64,000 bases of DNA, from positions 343,501-407,500 of the forward strand of contig CAUYUJ010014771.1 in NCBI GenBank assembly GCA_963575745.1, written 5' to 3'. The notes under the pieces were generated by a model. The model was given only the letters and a program-made list of their open reading frames with translations, searched no databases and was not told where the DNA came from. The translations under genes and the position numbers were made by a program. Of this stretch, positions 10,057 through 21,837 are shown one piece after another. Origin of the DNA: Prorocentrum cordatum. Taxonomy: Eukaryota; Sar; Dinophyceae; Prorocentrales; Prorocentraceae. The stretch's first letter is position 1. Each line of letters starts with the position of its first letter.

Positions 10057-13000
10057 GTGCCCACTGGCGAGGCGACGGGGGGCGCGCCCCCCTCGGATGA
10101 CGTGGAAGTGGACTCAGGGCGCCCTGCCAACGAGCCAGGGCAGTCGTCCGCAGCAAACGGAAGGGGCGGGGCCTGGCTACGCCGCCGCCTCCCCACCCGA
10201 TCATTCGCCTCCTGCCGCTGCTCCTATTGCCGATGTCCAAAGCCGCGACCTACAGTAGTTGAAGGTGCCAGACCCACGCGGGGGCAGCAAGCGCGCGGGA
10301 AGCAACCAGATGCCGTCGACCTGGACACGCCCGATGAAGATGATCTTCCTCCGCCCGCGCCACCGGGAGGGGCTCGCGCGCAAGCTGCAATGCAGAGCAT
10401 TCACGAGGAGGAAAAATAAACGGACGAGGGCGAGTTCGGCGAGTCGGAAGAGAAGGTCGAGTCGAGCGAAACAGAGGAGATGGAGGATGATGATGCGCCG
10501 GTGGAGGTGAAACCCCGCGGACGCCTCCCTGCTCTGATTCCTTTGGATATGCTGTCCGAGACACCCCCATCAAGCTTTTTCGTCAAATACTTTCGCTTCA
10601 GCAAGGCGCCGACGCCTCCCAAGAGCGCGCAGGCTTCGGTCGAAGAATACCTGCAGAGGGTGAAACGGGACGGAGATGCGGCGCGCAGGGGGCTCGAGCA
10701 TTCCGAGAAGGACGAGTTTGGCGCTCCGCTCATCGATGATTGGGATGATATAGCACGATGTGCCGCCCCCATTGAGCTGGCGCGGACACTGGAGGAGCTC
10801 CACGACACCGGTCCGGAGTTCTTCGAGGAGCGCGAAAGAAGGGAAAAAAGGGGTGCGAGGAGAAAACCTTGGAGTGGGCGCGTGGATTGGTCGCGGACTC
10901 ATTTCTCGAGTATATCCGGCAGTTGCCTGCGGATGGCGCCGCGAAAGCTCGACGATTTCTACGTGCTCGTTTCAGAGCGATTGAATGCCGCTGTCTTCCA
11001 TCCACAGAATTCCGTCTCATCCCGAAGGGTCTGAGTTGCGAGAGACGTTCGCTCATGCACTTCTCGGGGATGGACGTTGGAGGAGGCCGGGCGACCGGGC
11101 TCGCTCATCGCCAGCCTGGCCATGCGCAGTGCGGCCCGCGTTCGGAGCTCAGGGAGGCGGGTCGAGGCGCGCGCCGTCGTCGAGGTGCTGAACGACGAGG
11201 GGCGCGACAAGGCATGGGCGCGCTTCATGCATTCTATTGCCCAGTTGCCTCGCTGCACGGCCCAGGTGCCCGGCGCGGAGATGGCGGGCGAAGATGCTGG
11301 ACCGACCAGCGAGCCTGATAATTGGGAGGACAGCTTTGGGCAATCGCCAACGGAGGATGATGACGTCGACGAGGAAGATAAAATCTTGCCGCCACCAGCG
11401 AGAGCGCCGTTAATGTTTCGTGCCTGCAAAGGTCATTCAGTCCGGGCGGTAGATCCGAAACGGATGTGCGTCCGGTGCGAGGTTGCAGCACATGTTCCCC
11501 ATGAGGCGATGATTGTTCCGTTGGATGAGTCTGCCATGAGGCGATATATGACCAGCTCTCTTGGCGAGCCAAAGAATGATCTTCAGGGTGTCCGCCAATG
11601 CATGTTGACCTGTCTCCTGACTCATGCCGCCCGATATCCAGCGACAAGTGGCCCCGTGGTGAAAAGGCGGAGATTGGCTCTTTCGCGGCGCAGACAGTAG
11701 TCGAGAACCTGAAGGAAGGCGCGATCGGCGAAGTGGACGGTGAGCCGCCGCGGTGGCTCAGACCGGGGGGAAGTGCGAGGTCGGGGACTGGCCAGGACCT
11801 GGATGCCGCTGTGTTCGGACTTAATGATCCGCATAGATGATCCGACATGTTTCAGTTACGTTCCAGCCGCGTCTCTTCGAACATCACGACGGCTTGATAT
11901 TGCATGATGGCACCCTGGCGACTACCTTTCGCCCCAAGTGGGTCGACATCCACCAGATCATGCGGCTCGCAGTCTCGGGCGCTCAGCATGCCAAGGTGTC
12001 GTGGCCGCCGGTCTATGATCGACGCTTCGCGGCGCTGCTGGTCCAGCCGCAGCCTGGCACAGGCTGCTTCGACTTCGTCAAGCAGAACTGTAGGATTCGT
12101 CGCCTGCCCGATGTGGGCGAGAACGACGAGGTCGTCACCGCAAACAAGAAGGACGCTCCATGCGTCCTAACTTGTGGGAATGATGGGTATTTTCTTTGCT
12201 GCAATGTCTGCCGACATCGGATCGGAACGCTGATGCGCGTAACATGTCGCAAGACGACGCACTGCAGCAGTGCAATTGTCGATGCCGAGCAGGTCAAGCC
12301 GCAACTCGATTACAAGGACTTGGGCTCGGCAAAGGCGCGCATGGACGGTGCCGGCGACCTTGGGCCCAAAAGGTGGAAAGGCACAGACACCTGATCGTAT
12401 TCGGCGAAGTGCATTCCTCTGGTGGTTCGACGTCTCCGAGCTCACGATGTGCAAACGCTGGGGGAACGCTTTTCAAGGCAAGGCCGCATACCATGGCAAC
12501 GTCACGGCGGTCTTCGCGCGGTTGCCCACGTGCCCACAATATGCACTGCCTCCACCGCAGAACCCCTACAGGCTCGAGAAGAGGAGAAAGGTTGCCCCGA
12601 AATGGATCAGGTTCCAGAGCGCACACCTCAGGACGCCAGCGACAGGGCCAAATTCGGTGGTTCCCCCGAGCGTCTGGTGGCCATATCTCAGCAGATGGGC
12701 GATGGAAGAAGAGGCATATTCTTCCAGGGGTGACTTTATATTGAAACCCTTCGACTGGGACTACACGAGCCCAGGGGACCGTCGTCGAGAAACGCCCAGC
12801 TGCGGTTGGTCCGCACGTTGCATGCCGGCTCCAGGAGTGATCACCAGCCAGCCACTCAACCGCCTTAAGGCTGCTATGGAGGCGGAAGTTGTAGAGCGCT
12901 GGCCCGTGGCCGAGATCACGCATCTCCCTCCAACCAAGGCAAGGCCTACGCCCGCGCGTGCGCCAGCTGAGTATGTCGGACGCGTGCCCAGGCGTGAATT

Positions 13001-13601
13001 TTCTGCCAAAGGAGCGAAACAGCTTCGCTCCACGCAGCCTGCGGGGCGTCCGAAGGCAGCCGGAACGGCCAATGGCGGCGCGGGCAAGGGGAAGGATGAT
13101 GCGAGCACTTGCAAAGGGACGAAGAGGACCAGCAGCCGCGCGCCTGATGACCAACAAGAGTCCCAGACGCGCCGCTTCACCAACCCGACGCAACGGGATC
13201 CCCCGCGAAGCTCGGGGGCCGCCTCGTCTAGATACACCGCAACCCTTCGTCCTCCAGCCTCCCCGGAATTCGGAATGCTCCGCGGCGTCAGACCGGGCGC
13301 GGCCGTGGTGCCGCGGAGCGACAGAATGCGAATTCGCCCACCCCGTGGCAGGGCAGTGCCAGCGATTGGTGGTCATCGTGGACGTGGAGCTCGGATAGCT
13401 GGAACAATGGCAACTGGGGCTCGACTGACCGCCGGTGAGGGTGGCGAGAAGAGAGCGAGGCGGAGGCCAGCGACGATGTCGCCAGGCATCCCCATCGAGT
13501 TCAATCGCTTTGCGGCTCGACTGCGCCCGTTTCGGGCGGTTGAGCCGCCGCGAGGCAAGGGTGCGATGCACCTGCGTCGCGCGCGCGGCGGGCCCGTCTG
13601 A
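10057..13601 (+). pseudogene. Long unidentified coding-like tract in several frames
   Basis: Protein-like segments follow one another with frame changes. 10057-10860 is acidic then ordinary (LPALIPLDMLSETPPSSFF, EKDEFGAPLIDDWDDI) with one TAA at 10417-10419. The next pieces are 10869-11076 (ADSFLEYIRQLPADGAAKA), 11077-11630 (KGHSVRAVDPKRMCVRC) and 11837-12390, with ANKKDAPCVLTC, GYFLCCNVCRH and MRVTC, a Cys/His pattern suggesting a zinc site. 12420-13250 has GNAFQGKAAYHGNV and a Lys/Arg/Ser-rich tail. I do not recognise the family. It could be a retroelement ORF or a degraded host gene; frame changes may be indels or small introns. Confidence 0.4.
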
Positions 13602-14264
13602 GGCCAGACTGCCGGGCGCCGTAGCCGCCGACGCTTCTACTAACACTTTGAGGGCGTGGCCTAAAACGGGCGCGCCCACCTGCGCGCGTGGAGCGGTCCA
13701 GGCTGGCCGCTGGGGGAGTCGCTTTAGGCGATCCCCCAAGCCAATTTAGCCCGCGCGGTGACACTTCCGTAGCTGCGCGCGTTGGCTCGAAAGAAAAGGC
13801 GACGCCCAACCCGCCGCGCGCGCGGCCGGCCGGCCCCCTCCCACCCTCAGGGCCAACCAAAGCTTAGCGGACACATCCCCACACATTCTCACGGCAGGAA
13901 GGAGTGCGTCACCAATAAGGCGAGTGAACCTGAGCAAGAGGCTTAAAGAAGAAGAAGAACCGATCAACATGGTCAAACATATGGCAGTGTCATTGAAGAC
14001 CTTTTAACATATTGTTCTTCACTGGCCCCGCGCCAGGCTCTGGGATTCCTCGGCGCGCGGCCTCCCGCGCGCGAGGCCCATCTGAGCCTATGGGCCGGGT
14101 TCCCCGGGACCTACTCGCCCCAGAGCAGTCTTCGTTCGATTGCTAATTGGGTCAGCCTCTTCTGGGGGTCAGGATAGGGCAAATGCAATTCCCCAGTTAT
14201 CCTTGTTCGGGGATGGGTGCGTCCAACAAGCTGCATATTATCATTGTGTCACAGGGGGCGGTCT
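13602..14264. other. No recognisable gene
   Basis: GC-rich spacer between the unidentified tract and an octamer array. No motif supports a gene. Confidence 0.5.
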
Positions 14265-14480
14265 TGCTATAGCGGCCCGCTGCCCTGCTGCCCTGCTACC
14301 TCGCTGCTACCCTGCCACCTCGCTGCGGCCTCGCTGCCGAGCAAGGTAGCAGGGTAGCAGGGTGGCGGGGTGGCAGGGTGGCCAGGTAGCGGGATGGCGG
14401 GGTAGCAGGGTAGCAGGGTAGCGGGGTCGCGGGGTGGCCGGATCGCGGGGTAGCGGGGTAGCAGGATAGCGGAACTGGGG
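14265..14480. repeat. AGCAGGGT octamer array with hairpin core
   Basis: The left arm is CCCTGCT-type (14281-14320), the right arm is the complement AGCAGGGT repeated to about 14480, and the 21-base core at 14328-14348 (GCCTCGCTGCCGAGCAAGG then TA) separates them. The arms can pair into a long hairpin. The same core occurs on the opposite strand at 19087-19107. Confidence 0.8.
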
Positions 14481-15435
14481 GCAGGGTCGCACGGAGTCGC
14501 CGTGACTGGGGACAGGGTCGCCGTGTTTGGGGACCTGGATATGTGGGCAGGTATCGCCAGAGTGGGGACACTTTGGCTATTTTTTGCAGCGCGTTTCATC
14601 TCAAGGTTAGGCGCTTGTGTAGGACTGTAGATTTAGGGGCTCAAGCTCGACAGTTCGCCGTCAATGGGGAAGGTTTAGGGCGACCTGCGTGCAGTGTCCG
14701 CCTGCGCTCGCTACATGAGCTGATGTTTAACGATTGGAGCGTCACACCTAAGCCGTGGGCACTGCGAAGCGGTCAGCAAGTTCAGGCACCAGTTCCCGTG
14801 GCGGCCCCAGTCCACGCAGCACCTGAGGCCTGGGCTCTTCCGAGACAGCCTGCTGCAGCGGCGCTGCCTGCACCTTTGCCAGCTGAGCAACGCACGCTGG
14901 GCGACGCTGCTTTGCCACTGCGCGCCGAGCGAGCTGGCCGCCGCAATAGCAAGTTCAAACGTGAAAGATGCATGGCGGTGCGTTTGCAAGCTGGGTGATC
15001 GCCGCGTACGCTGTTGCGGCTGATGGAGCAAGGGCTGCTCCCAGAGCCTGAGTCGTCCATCCTGGATACTGCGTTTCCGACTACAGGTCTGACGGCTATG
15101 GTGCATGGCCTGGAGGTTTAAATTATAGGCCAATATTCCTTCCGAGGACTGCCGAGGTTCGACGTGGCTCCCATCCAGGCGCTCCCTGGTCCAGCAGGTT
15201 CTACGCACACCTTGAAGCTGCGCGCTGTGCACACATGCTCCAGGGGGAATTGCACGGTGCCTGCTACCGCTACCGCTATCAAGTAGAGAACATCAAAAAG
15301 AGAAGGGCGAGGTGGACAGAGGTGACGCCGACAGCAGATGATGCCCACCGGCAGGTACTCTCTGCTAGGAAGTGGCTGGCATCCTGAGTCCCTCGCCCAA
15401 CTCCAGTAGAATCGGCGATAGACGACGATGTACGA

Positions 15436-17441
15436 GTGCAAGATCCTGTTTTGGTCGTTCCAGCAGAGGCAGCAAGACACGCTGAAAGTGAGTGTCACGT
15501 GGTTAAGCCGCGAGGCCAGCGGCTGTGTGGAGATCGAAAATTGGCTGTCTCTGTGATCTGGGATGCGGACAGACTCGTGGATTTGGATGCGCGGCCATGG
15601 CGATGTATGACTTGTCAAGCAAACCGTGGGACTGCGGGAACGCATTGCTATGCTCCCACGGTAGCAGATGTTGAAATGGCTGTGCTGGACACGCTGACGC
15701 TTGGTGATGGCGGTCGCGTTTTCTTCACCAGGCTCTTTTTGATCCCGCTTTTGATTGCCTTGTATGAGACGATGAACTTACGAGCAGCGCGGCGAAGGCT
15801 TGTGGATATGTTGTTGGCTCGGGCGATGCGTAGCGGCCAGACCGACCTCGAGCGATTGGCAGCGCGGCTGGAAGTGTTTCCGAATGCGGGCCGGCTTCGA
15901 AACATAGCAATGCTTGCTTTCCCAACAGTTATCTCTAAGCGGGTTTTGGCACAGCAGCGGCTGCAGTTCTTGTACAGTGGTTAGCCAGTGCGTCTGGATG
16001 GCAAGTACAAGAAGGCCAAATTCATAGCCCGCTATCTTCCAAGGGCAAGGCGCGGAAAGCGCAGAGTCCGACCATTCACTGGCCTCAGTTTATTTTGCGG
16101 CGCAGATGGCTCGCTGTTAGGACCCGTGGCCCCTTCGAAGGGCGAATCGCGGCGTGACATGGGGGCTCTTCTGAAGCCACTGCTTCGGCGATTGGTGGCA
16201 GAGCGATCACAGGCAGGAGTGTCACTGGGAGAAGCACTCCCTACATTCATCAGTACGGACTCATATGGTCAGCGCCGCCGCCTGCACAGACAGCTCACGC
16301 GCGATGTGTCTGCGCAGTTAAGATTGCAACCCATGGGTGCGACGCCGCGTGGTGGACGAGTGAAGTGCGAGTGCTGGACGAAGCTAACAGTCCGAGTGGT
16401 GACTTGATGACAGTGGCCGGCGAATCATACCACAACGTCACCAAACTCCGTCCTCTCGTGTCCTCATGGGTTGCAGATGCTGTCTGTTTTGTGAAGGACC
16501 ACAGCGATATGCTGCGCCGGCTCAGTGCTAAGAGTCGCCCTCGGCGAGTCGCAACCGTTGAGACTCCAACTCTTGGCGACGTGTGAAGATGCTGCCTCGC
16601 CAGTTTCTCAATGTCTTGCGTGGCAGCCCCTCCGCGCAACTGGCTGAGTTGGACAAGTTTCTGGGCTCAGAGGCAGTGCGCCGCGCCGAGGGCGCGTGGC
16701 AGGTAGTCTTTGGCTTGCAACCTCCACGGGGCGTTCTTACACGCCTGCGTCGAATAATCGGCGCGCAGACGCCTCAGTCCACGGGCTGTTGGAACAGTCG
16801 AAGTCTTGCAGCGTCCAAGCGAGAGGTGAGGAGGATGAGGAGCTGGTGTTCTGTAGGAAGACGCCTCCACAGGAAACGCCGTGGAATTCTTCGAGCGGAA
16901 ACAGATGCGCCAGTCGAGGGGGCGCCAGACCGCGTGGACATCCAAGGTGGCATCCCACTACCGACGCCTCCTGAAGCCTGTGTACCTCGAAGGGTTGATC
17001 AAGGTGCGGCGCTGCGCCTTGGCCTTGCATTTCGCGGGCCTGCCCGTGCACTCAGGCACAATACCTGCGGGGCGTCAGCCTCAGCGGCTCCAGAACAGCA
17101 GCTATTGGCCGCCTCAGACGCGGCAGGTGACAGGGCCAATGTTCCGCCTTCTCTCCGACACGTGTTTCTTGAGATTCCAGTGGGCCCATTGCAACGAGCC
17201 CTCAGCGCGGAGCTGGACTCGCGGTGATGTTTTTCCCCAACAGAGGGCCTTTGAAATGCTTGCCATGTTGGAGGCCGCGTGGGGCGGCTTTGCAACTCCT
17301 ATAGAGCAGGAGCTCGCCGATGCCTTTCCAGACGCCCGGCGTAGGAGAACGGCTGAGGGCTCGGGGAGGCCAGCCGCGGCGCGAGGCTGCGAGGTTTCTG
17401 CGACGCCGCCAGGGCATTGTTTTTTCCAGCCCGTGGCGTAA
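15436..17441 (+). pseudogene. Transposase-like relic
   Basis: 15436-16407 is one frame broken by a single TAG at 15982-15984. It holds a CMTCQANRGTAGTHC cysteine cluster, a helical region (LDTLTLGDGGRVFFTRLF), then VRLDGKYKKAK with Asp at 15997-15999 and FISTDSYGQ with Asp at 16258-16260, a spacing of 87 residues that fits the first two acids of a DDE transposase of the MULE/KDZ sort. Later pieces in other frames include AELDKFLGSEAVRRAEG and QPPRGVLTRL (from 16583), and LPVHSGTIPAGR and MFRLLSDTCFLRFQW (16881-17441), a region that carries the third acid in relatives I recall. Here the acid is not evident. The coding-like start may lie upstream in 14543-15435. The exact superfamily is uncertain. 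Confidence 0.45.
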
Positions 17442-17582
17442 GGCCGCGAGATTACTCGTTAGCGCCGTGGCGTGATGCCGCGAGATTGTTCGCAGGTTAG
17501 TGCCGCGGCGCGATGCCGCGAGATTGTTCGCAGGTTAGTTCCGCAGCGCAATGCCGCGAGATCGCCCGCAGGTTAGCGCCGG
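17436..17582. repeat. 39-bp tandem repeat at the relic's end
   Basis: Four units of GCGATGCCGCGAGATTGTTC plus a CGCAGGTTAG tail, spaced about 39 bases. It begins where recognisable transposase-like sequence stops. Confidence 0.8.
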
Positions 17583-17699
17583 GTGCCGGGGGGCCAAGAA
17601 CGACGAGGCACCGAGGCCGACGAGAAACAACGCATCGACGAGGCCGACGCCGAGGCCCCCGCCGCCGCTCTGTCGCTCCGCGGAGGGGCCTCCGTCCAC

Positions 17700-18480
17700 A
17701 GGGCCGACGCCCGCAGGCAACCAGCGCGCACTGAGGCTCGCTACGAGCGACCTGCGACGTAAAGAAGCTTGTGCGATCAAGGCTCCACAGGGCGAGCGGC
17801 GACAAACAAGGCACTCAATATCAAGGCTTTCAAGGGCGAGCGGTAGCGAATGAAGCTCTTACCGCCGAAGCTCTCGAGAGCGAAGGGTGCCGCGAACAAT
17901 CTCGGGCCATCTCTGTATTCACTGGTTGCCCATTGTTCTTCGGCGGGCCCTCCCGAGAACCACAGATAACCAGAGAACGCAGTGGCTCCCTCAGAGCGGC
18001 CTTTGACGCAAACAAGCTGATACGACGAAGGCTCCCAAGAGCGAAGAGTGCCATGAACCATCTCGGGCCTTCTCTGTGTTCACTGGTTGCCCGTGGTTCT
18101 TCGGCGGGGCGACCCCCCGAGGAAACGCAGGCAACCAATGAGCACAGCGGCTCTCCAAGAGCGACCTGATACGGAAACGAGCTGATACTACCGAGGTTTC
18201 CAAGGGCGAACGGTGGCAAACAAGGCCTTCACATCGAGGATAACAAAGGCGAGCGGCAACCTCGCAAGCCGTTAACATCCAGGCTCTCAAGAGCGAGAGG
18301 GCCCATGAACCATCCCGGCCCATCTCTGTGTTCACTGGTTGCCTGAGGTTCTCCCGAGGGGCGATTCCCCGAAGACCCACGGGCAACCAGTGAACGCAGT
18401 GGCTGCCTCAGAGCGACCTTTCATGTAAATTAACTGATATGACCTAGGCTCCCAAAAGCGAGCGGTGACAAAAAAAGGCC
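17700..18480. repeat. Tandem repeat with hairpin-forming units
   Basis: Three units carry TCACTGGTTGCC on the left and GGCAACCAGTGA-like sequence on the right. The third is a perfect 14-base inverted repeat (18330-18343 with 18382-18395, loop 38). The second pairs 18078-18091 with 18130-18143 imperfectly and the first pairs 17917-17930 with 17965-17978. Between hairpins run shorter units of CAAGGCTCCCAAGAGCGA type. Confidence 0.8.
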
Positions 18481-18499
18481 CCTAACATCAAGGCTCCCA

Positions 18500-18850
18500 G
18501 GGGCGAGCGGGGAAGGACGGAGGACGGAGGGAAGAGGACGGAGGAAAACGGAGGACGAAGGACAGAGGACGGAGGCAGGACGGAGGGAGGACGGAGGGTC
18601 CCGGACGTCCCCAGACGAGCCCCCGATCCTCTCTGGGGGGGCATGCGGGTCCGAGTGCAAGTTTCTCCGCCGACTCTATTCGCGGCAATCGTGGAAGTTA
18701 TCCATTGGTTCAGTGCGAGTTTGGATTCGCAATGCGTGAGCACCTGCGCGGCGACGTTCGACGACGACGACCAGTACGACGACATTCGACGACGTTCGAC
18801 GCCGAGTGCGACGACGCACGACGACCTACAACGACGCAGCGCGGCAGGCT
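18500..18850. repeat. GGACGGA purine array, then CGA-rich repeat
   Basis: 18505-18600 is a purine-rich array of GGACGGAGGA-type units. 18740-18845 is rich in CGACGACGTTCGACG repeats. No gene is seen between them. Confidence 0.7.
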
Positions 18851-18959
18851 GACTTCTGCCGATTTTGGCCGACTTATTCTCCGGTCCACCCGATGCTGGG
18901 GCCGCGTGTATTGCTGCGGCGTGCCAGGCTCAAGCTTCCTCTGAGGACGTCCCGTTCCC

Positions 18960-19265
18960 TCCCGGCTACCCTGCTACCCCGCTACCTCGCTACCCCGCTA
19001 CCCAGCTACCCGGCTACCCGGCTACTCGGCGACCTTGTTATCCTGCTACCCTCCTACCCTGCTGCCCTGCTGCCCTGCTGCTCTGATACCTTGCTCGGCA
19101 ACGAGGCCGTAGCAGGGCAGCAGGGTAGCAGGGTAGCGGATCGATTTCGCACCACCCTGCTGCCCTGCCACCCTGCTACCCTGCTACATTGCTCGGCGAG
19201 GCCTCAGCGAGGTAGGATGGTAGCAGGGTTACACAGCAGAGTAGCGAGGTAGCAGAGTAGCAGGG
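18960..19265. repeat. CTACCCTGC octamer arrays with shared core
   Basis: Pyrimidine-side octamers (CTACCCTG) run to the core TACCTTGCTCGGCAACGAGG at 19087-19106, followed by the complementary arm (GTAGCAGGG). A second shorter copy of the core (TACATTGCTCGGCGAG) lies at 19185-19200, again between complementary arms. Confidence 0.8.
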
Positions 19266-19942
19266 TAACGAATCGATGTTTTACTTCCGTGGGTGACACT
19301 CTGCGTATTATTCTGTTTCTCGTTCACAATTCCTTGGGAAATTCTTCGCCTGGGTCATCATCTTCTGCGGGAAAAATGGTTTCCTTAGTTTCCCCTTAGT
19401 TGAATCTGACCCCAGAAGTCTGACCTTCATTAGCAAGCGAATGAGGATTTCTTGTCTGCAGTCAAGACGCTGAAATCAGGAGCACTTTGAGTTCGGAAGG
19501 GGTTCGATGTTCCGTAGGCCCTTTCCATGGCTGTTTTCTAGTTTTCCTCGTCCACGCAGGCGCTTTGGGGCCAGCAAGGGGCGTCGTTCCTTAATTAGCG
19601 TTCCTTGTGGTAGCAGCCTGACTGTACTCTTTGTGGTTCTCTTCCTGCGGGCGAGAAGCGGGTGCGACCCTTGTCGCGAGCCCAGACCCCCGACGCTGTG
19701 ATATATTGTTTCACAACGTGGACCCCGAGAGGTCTGGACACCTTCCCTGCGGCCGATTTGTCATCCCGAGTCGTTTTGTGACGGTCCGGGCGCCCGGCGA
19801 GGGCCCCTCGAGGCCGAACGTCGGCAAAAGCCTTGCGTAATCATTGTGTTCACGCCGCGAGAGGTCCAGGCTTGCGCGAGGGACGCACCCATGTTCTGCG
19901 ATGTGAAGTTCCGCATGCTCTGCCTCTCACGGGTCGACCCAG

Positions 19943-20101
19943 GGGCCCGCGGGTTACCGGCTGCTGCGGTCCCCGCGCCGCACGCTGAACGTCAGCGAGG
20001 CAGAGGTGTTCTACGTCCCTGCGTGGAGCCGCCAGGACTTGGGTGGCAAGCTCCACCTCGACTGCCCCGGCGTGGGGTTGCTGTGGGACACCATGGAGCA
20101 G
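19943..20101 (+). CDS. Exostosin-like (GT47) gene, exon 2
   Basis: The frame starting at an ACCCAG acceptor reads YRLLRSPRRTLNVSEAEVFY followed by VPAWS. This is the hallmark GT47 stretch (LL.S.yRT.dpeeAdvFyVP), and GLLWDTMEQ follows as expected ahead of the GGRDHF region. Phase 0 at the start matches exon 1's phase 0 end. The 3' limit is approximate: the frame stays open past 20101, but the family resemblance ends there and I could not choose a donor. The next expected piece (the DHF motif) was not found between here and exon 3. Confidence 0.6.
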
Positions 20102-21837
20102 CCCAAATCTCGACTCGGCTCCATTCGTAGATGCACGACGTTATGCCCTTCGCCAGCCTGGAGCGTATCCCCATCCCGAAGATTGGCACCGCATAGCTTC
20201 AGTGCCGATCGTAAAGATTCGCTTAGTTTCTGGGGGCACAGATTTACGATTGTCATCGCATTGGTCCTGTCGAGCTGGGGTGAGATCGAGGCTGGTGAGC
20301 CCTTGAGAGCTGGACCTGCCGATGGTCACGGGGTGATGCCCTCTTGGTCCGCGCACAGATTCTCGAGCGCGGCCTCTTTGTGGCATGTTGGAATGTGTCT
20401 TGCCATAGCTATTCTGACCGATCCTGGACCTATTTGGGATGCCCGGGGCCTTCGTGGAACTATTGCGCTCCGTTTCAAGACCCTGTCCAGGCCTCTTGGA
20501 AGGGGTTTGGCGAAGAGGGAGACGGGTTCCTGAGGAGGGAAGACGGATTTCGGGGGGAAGAGCTGACTTGCTGAAACACCTCTACGCCCAGAGGACTTTC
20601 GGGATAGATCCTCAGCGCTGTATGAGATTTCGCGTCGTGCCTCATCGGCACGTGGCATTTTCACGGTCATCCTCGATGTGGAGTTCCCCTTTCCCGTGGG
20701 ATCCCGCCTCTTCCATGTTCTTGCTGCTTCCGTGGAATGTTTGCATCCGACCGCCACTACCATCTTTTTGTCATGAGGCACACCGAGTCGGGTCGAGCTT
20801 ACGGCTGCTCGGCGATGATGAAAGAGAACCCGTTGTTGCAGGAGGCGTACCCCAAAGACGGGCGGGGTTTCTCGCTGCTCCACAGGCACATCCTAGTCGA
20901 CCCGCGAACGGTATTCGTTTGCCCCCACATGGATTCACACGGCTGGCGCCGATTGGGCGACGCTTTCCGCACCCTGTGTCACCATGCGCCACCCCACGGC
21001 GCTCTTCGCCGACTCTGGTCTCTAAGTCCAGGCACAGGCTGTTTGCAGCTCTCGCGCGGGCCCAACTCTTTCCAGGGTAAGGTACCCGCCACCTCTTGGC
21101 CTCCGCAACAGGCAAACAGATGGAAGATACCCGCTTGTTGACAAGATGAGGGGCTTTGGGGGAATGTTCATGTCGATCGGGGGTTGACAATGCAGGGCTT
21201 AGGAACGGGTCTCCCACTGTTCTTAAACACATCGCGTGCCCATACCCGTATCACCTCCAGGCACGGGTAGGAGTGAGCACGCCTCATATGAACATGCCTC
21301 AGAATGCGCAGCTCGCCTCGGATGCCGACTGCTTAAATCCGCGTCTCTTCAAAGCCACGACTGGCGTCACCGGACAGGCTCTGGGACCCCCGCACCCCCG
21401 CCCCTCTCATGGCCCTCCGTGCGACACCGTGGGCCCATCCCCTGGTTAGGCCCCACAGGGCCTCCCCGGTGGGCCCCCTGGCCAGGCTCCGAGTCCCCTC
21501 CCTCGCCCGCCCCCCCCCCCTGGCGTCCCCCTCCCGCCCCCGCAGGAAGGCGAGGAAGGAGAAGTCAAGAAGCGCAATGGCGTTTGCTCAGCACGTGTGC
21601 GACTTGAAATGGGTCTGCGAGAGCGGAAGCCCCTCACTGAGACAAGGGTCTGCAGATTGCAAGAGCAGCTGCCATGGTAGGCCGCCGACGTCCCGGGGAC
21701 AGTCTCCGACGCGTCCTTGCTCCAACGGGCAGCATCGATTTCTCTTCAAACCCTTGCCTCAGCGGTTTTGTTATTCCCGCCAAGAGTTTTTCTGCTCAAC
21801 TACGTTCAGCCATCATGTCTCCAACACTTTCGGCGGG

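Larger units (their letters stand above)
6207..19942 (+). other. Putative intron 1 of the GT47 gene (13.7 kb)
   Basis: Inferred GT-AG intron. The donor is CAG|GTCTAT after 6206 and the acceptor ACCCAG|GGG before 19943; both flanking exons are in phase 0. It contains a gag-like relic, an unidentified coding tract, a transposase-like relic and several satellites, nearly all on the same strand as the host gene. I see nothing recognisable in 6207-7225, 13602-14264 or 19266-19942. Confidence 0.45.

Noticed and set aside
12294-13739. Minus-strand 481-codon frame
   Set aside because: Antisense of the + strand coding-like tract, which reads more like protein; no motif found in the antisense text.
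20571-21141. Possible DENN-like segment (HYHLFVMRHTESGRAYG)
   Set aside because: Only a short resemblance, with the following text spread over several frames; not enough to name a family.
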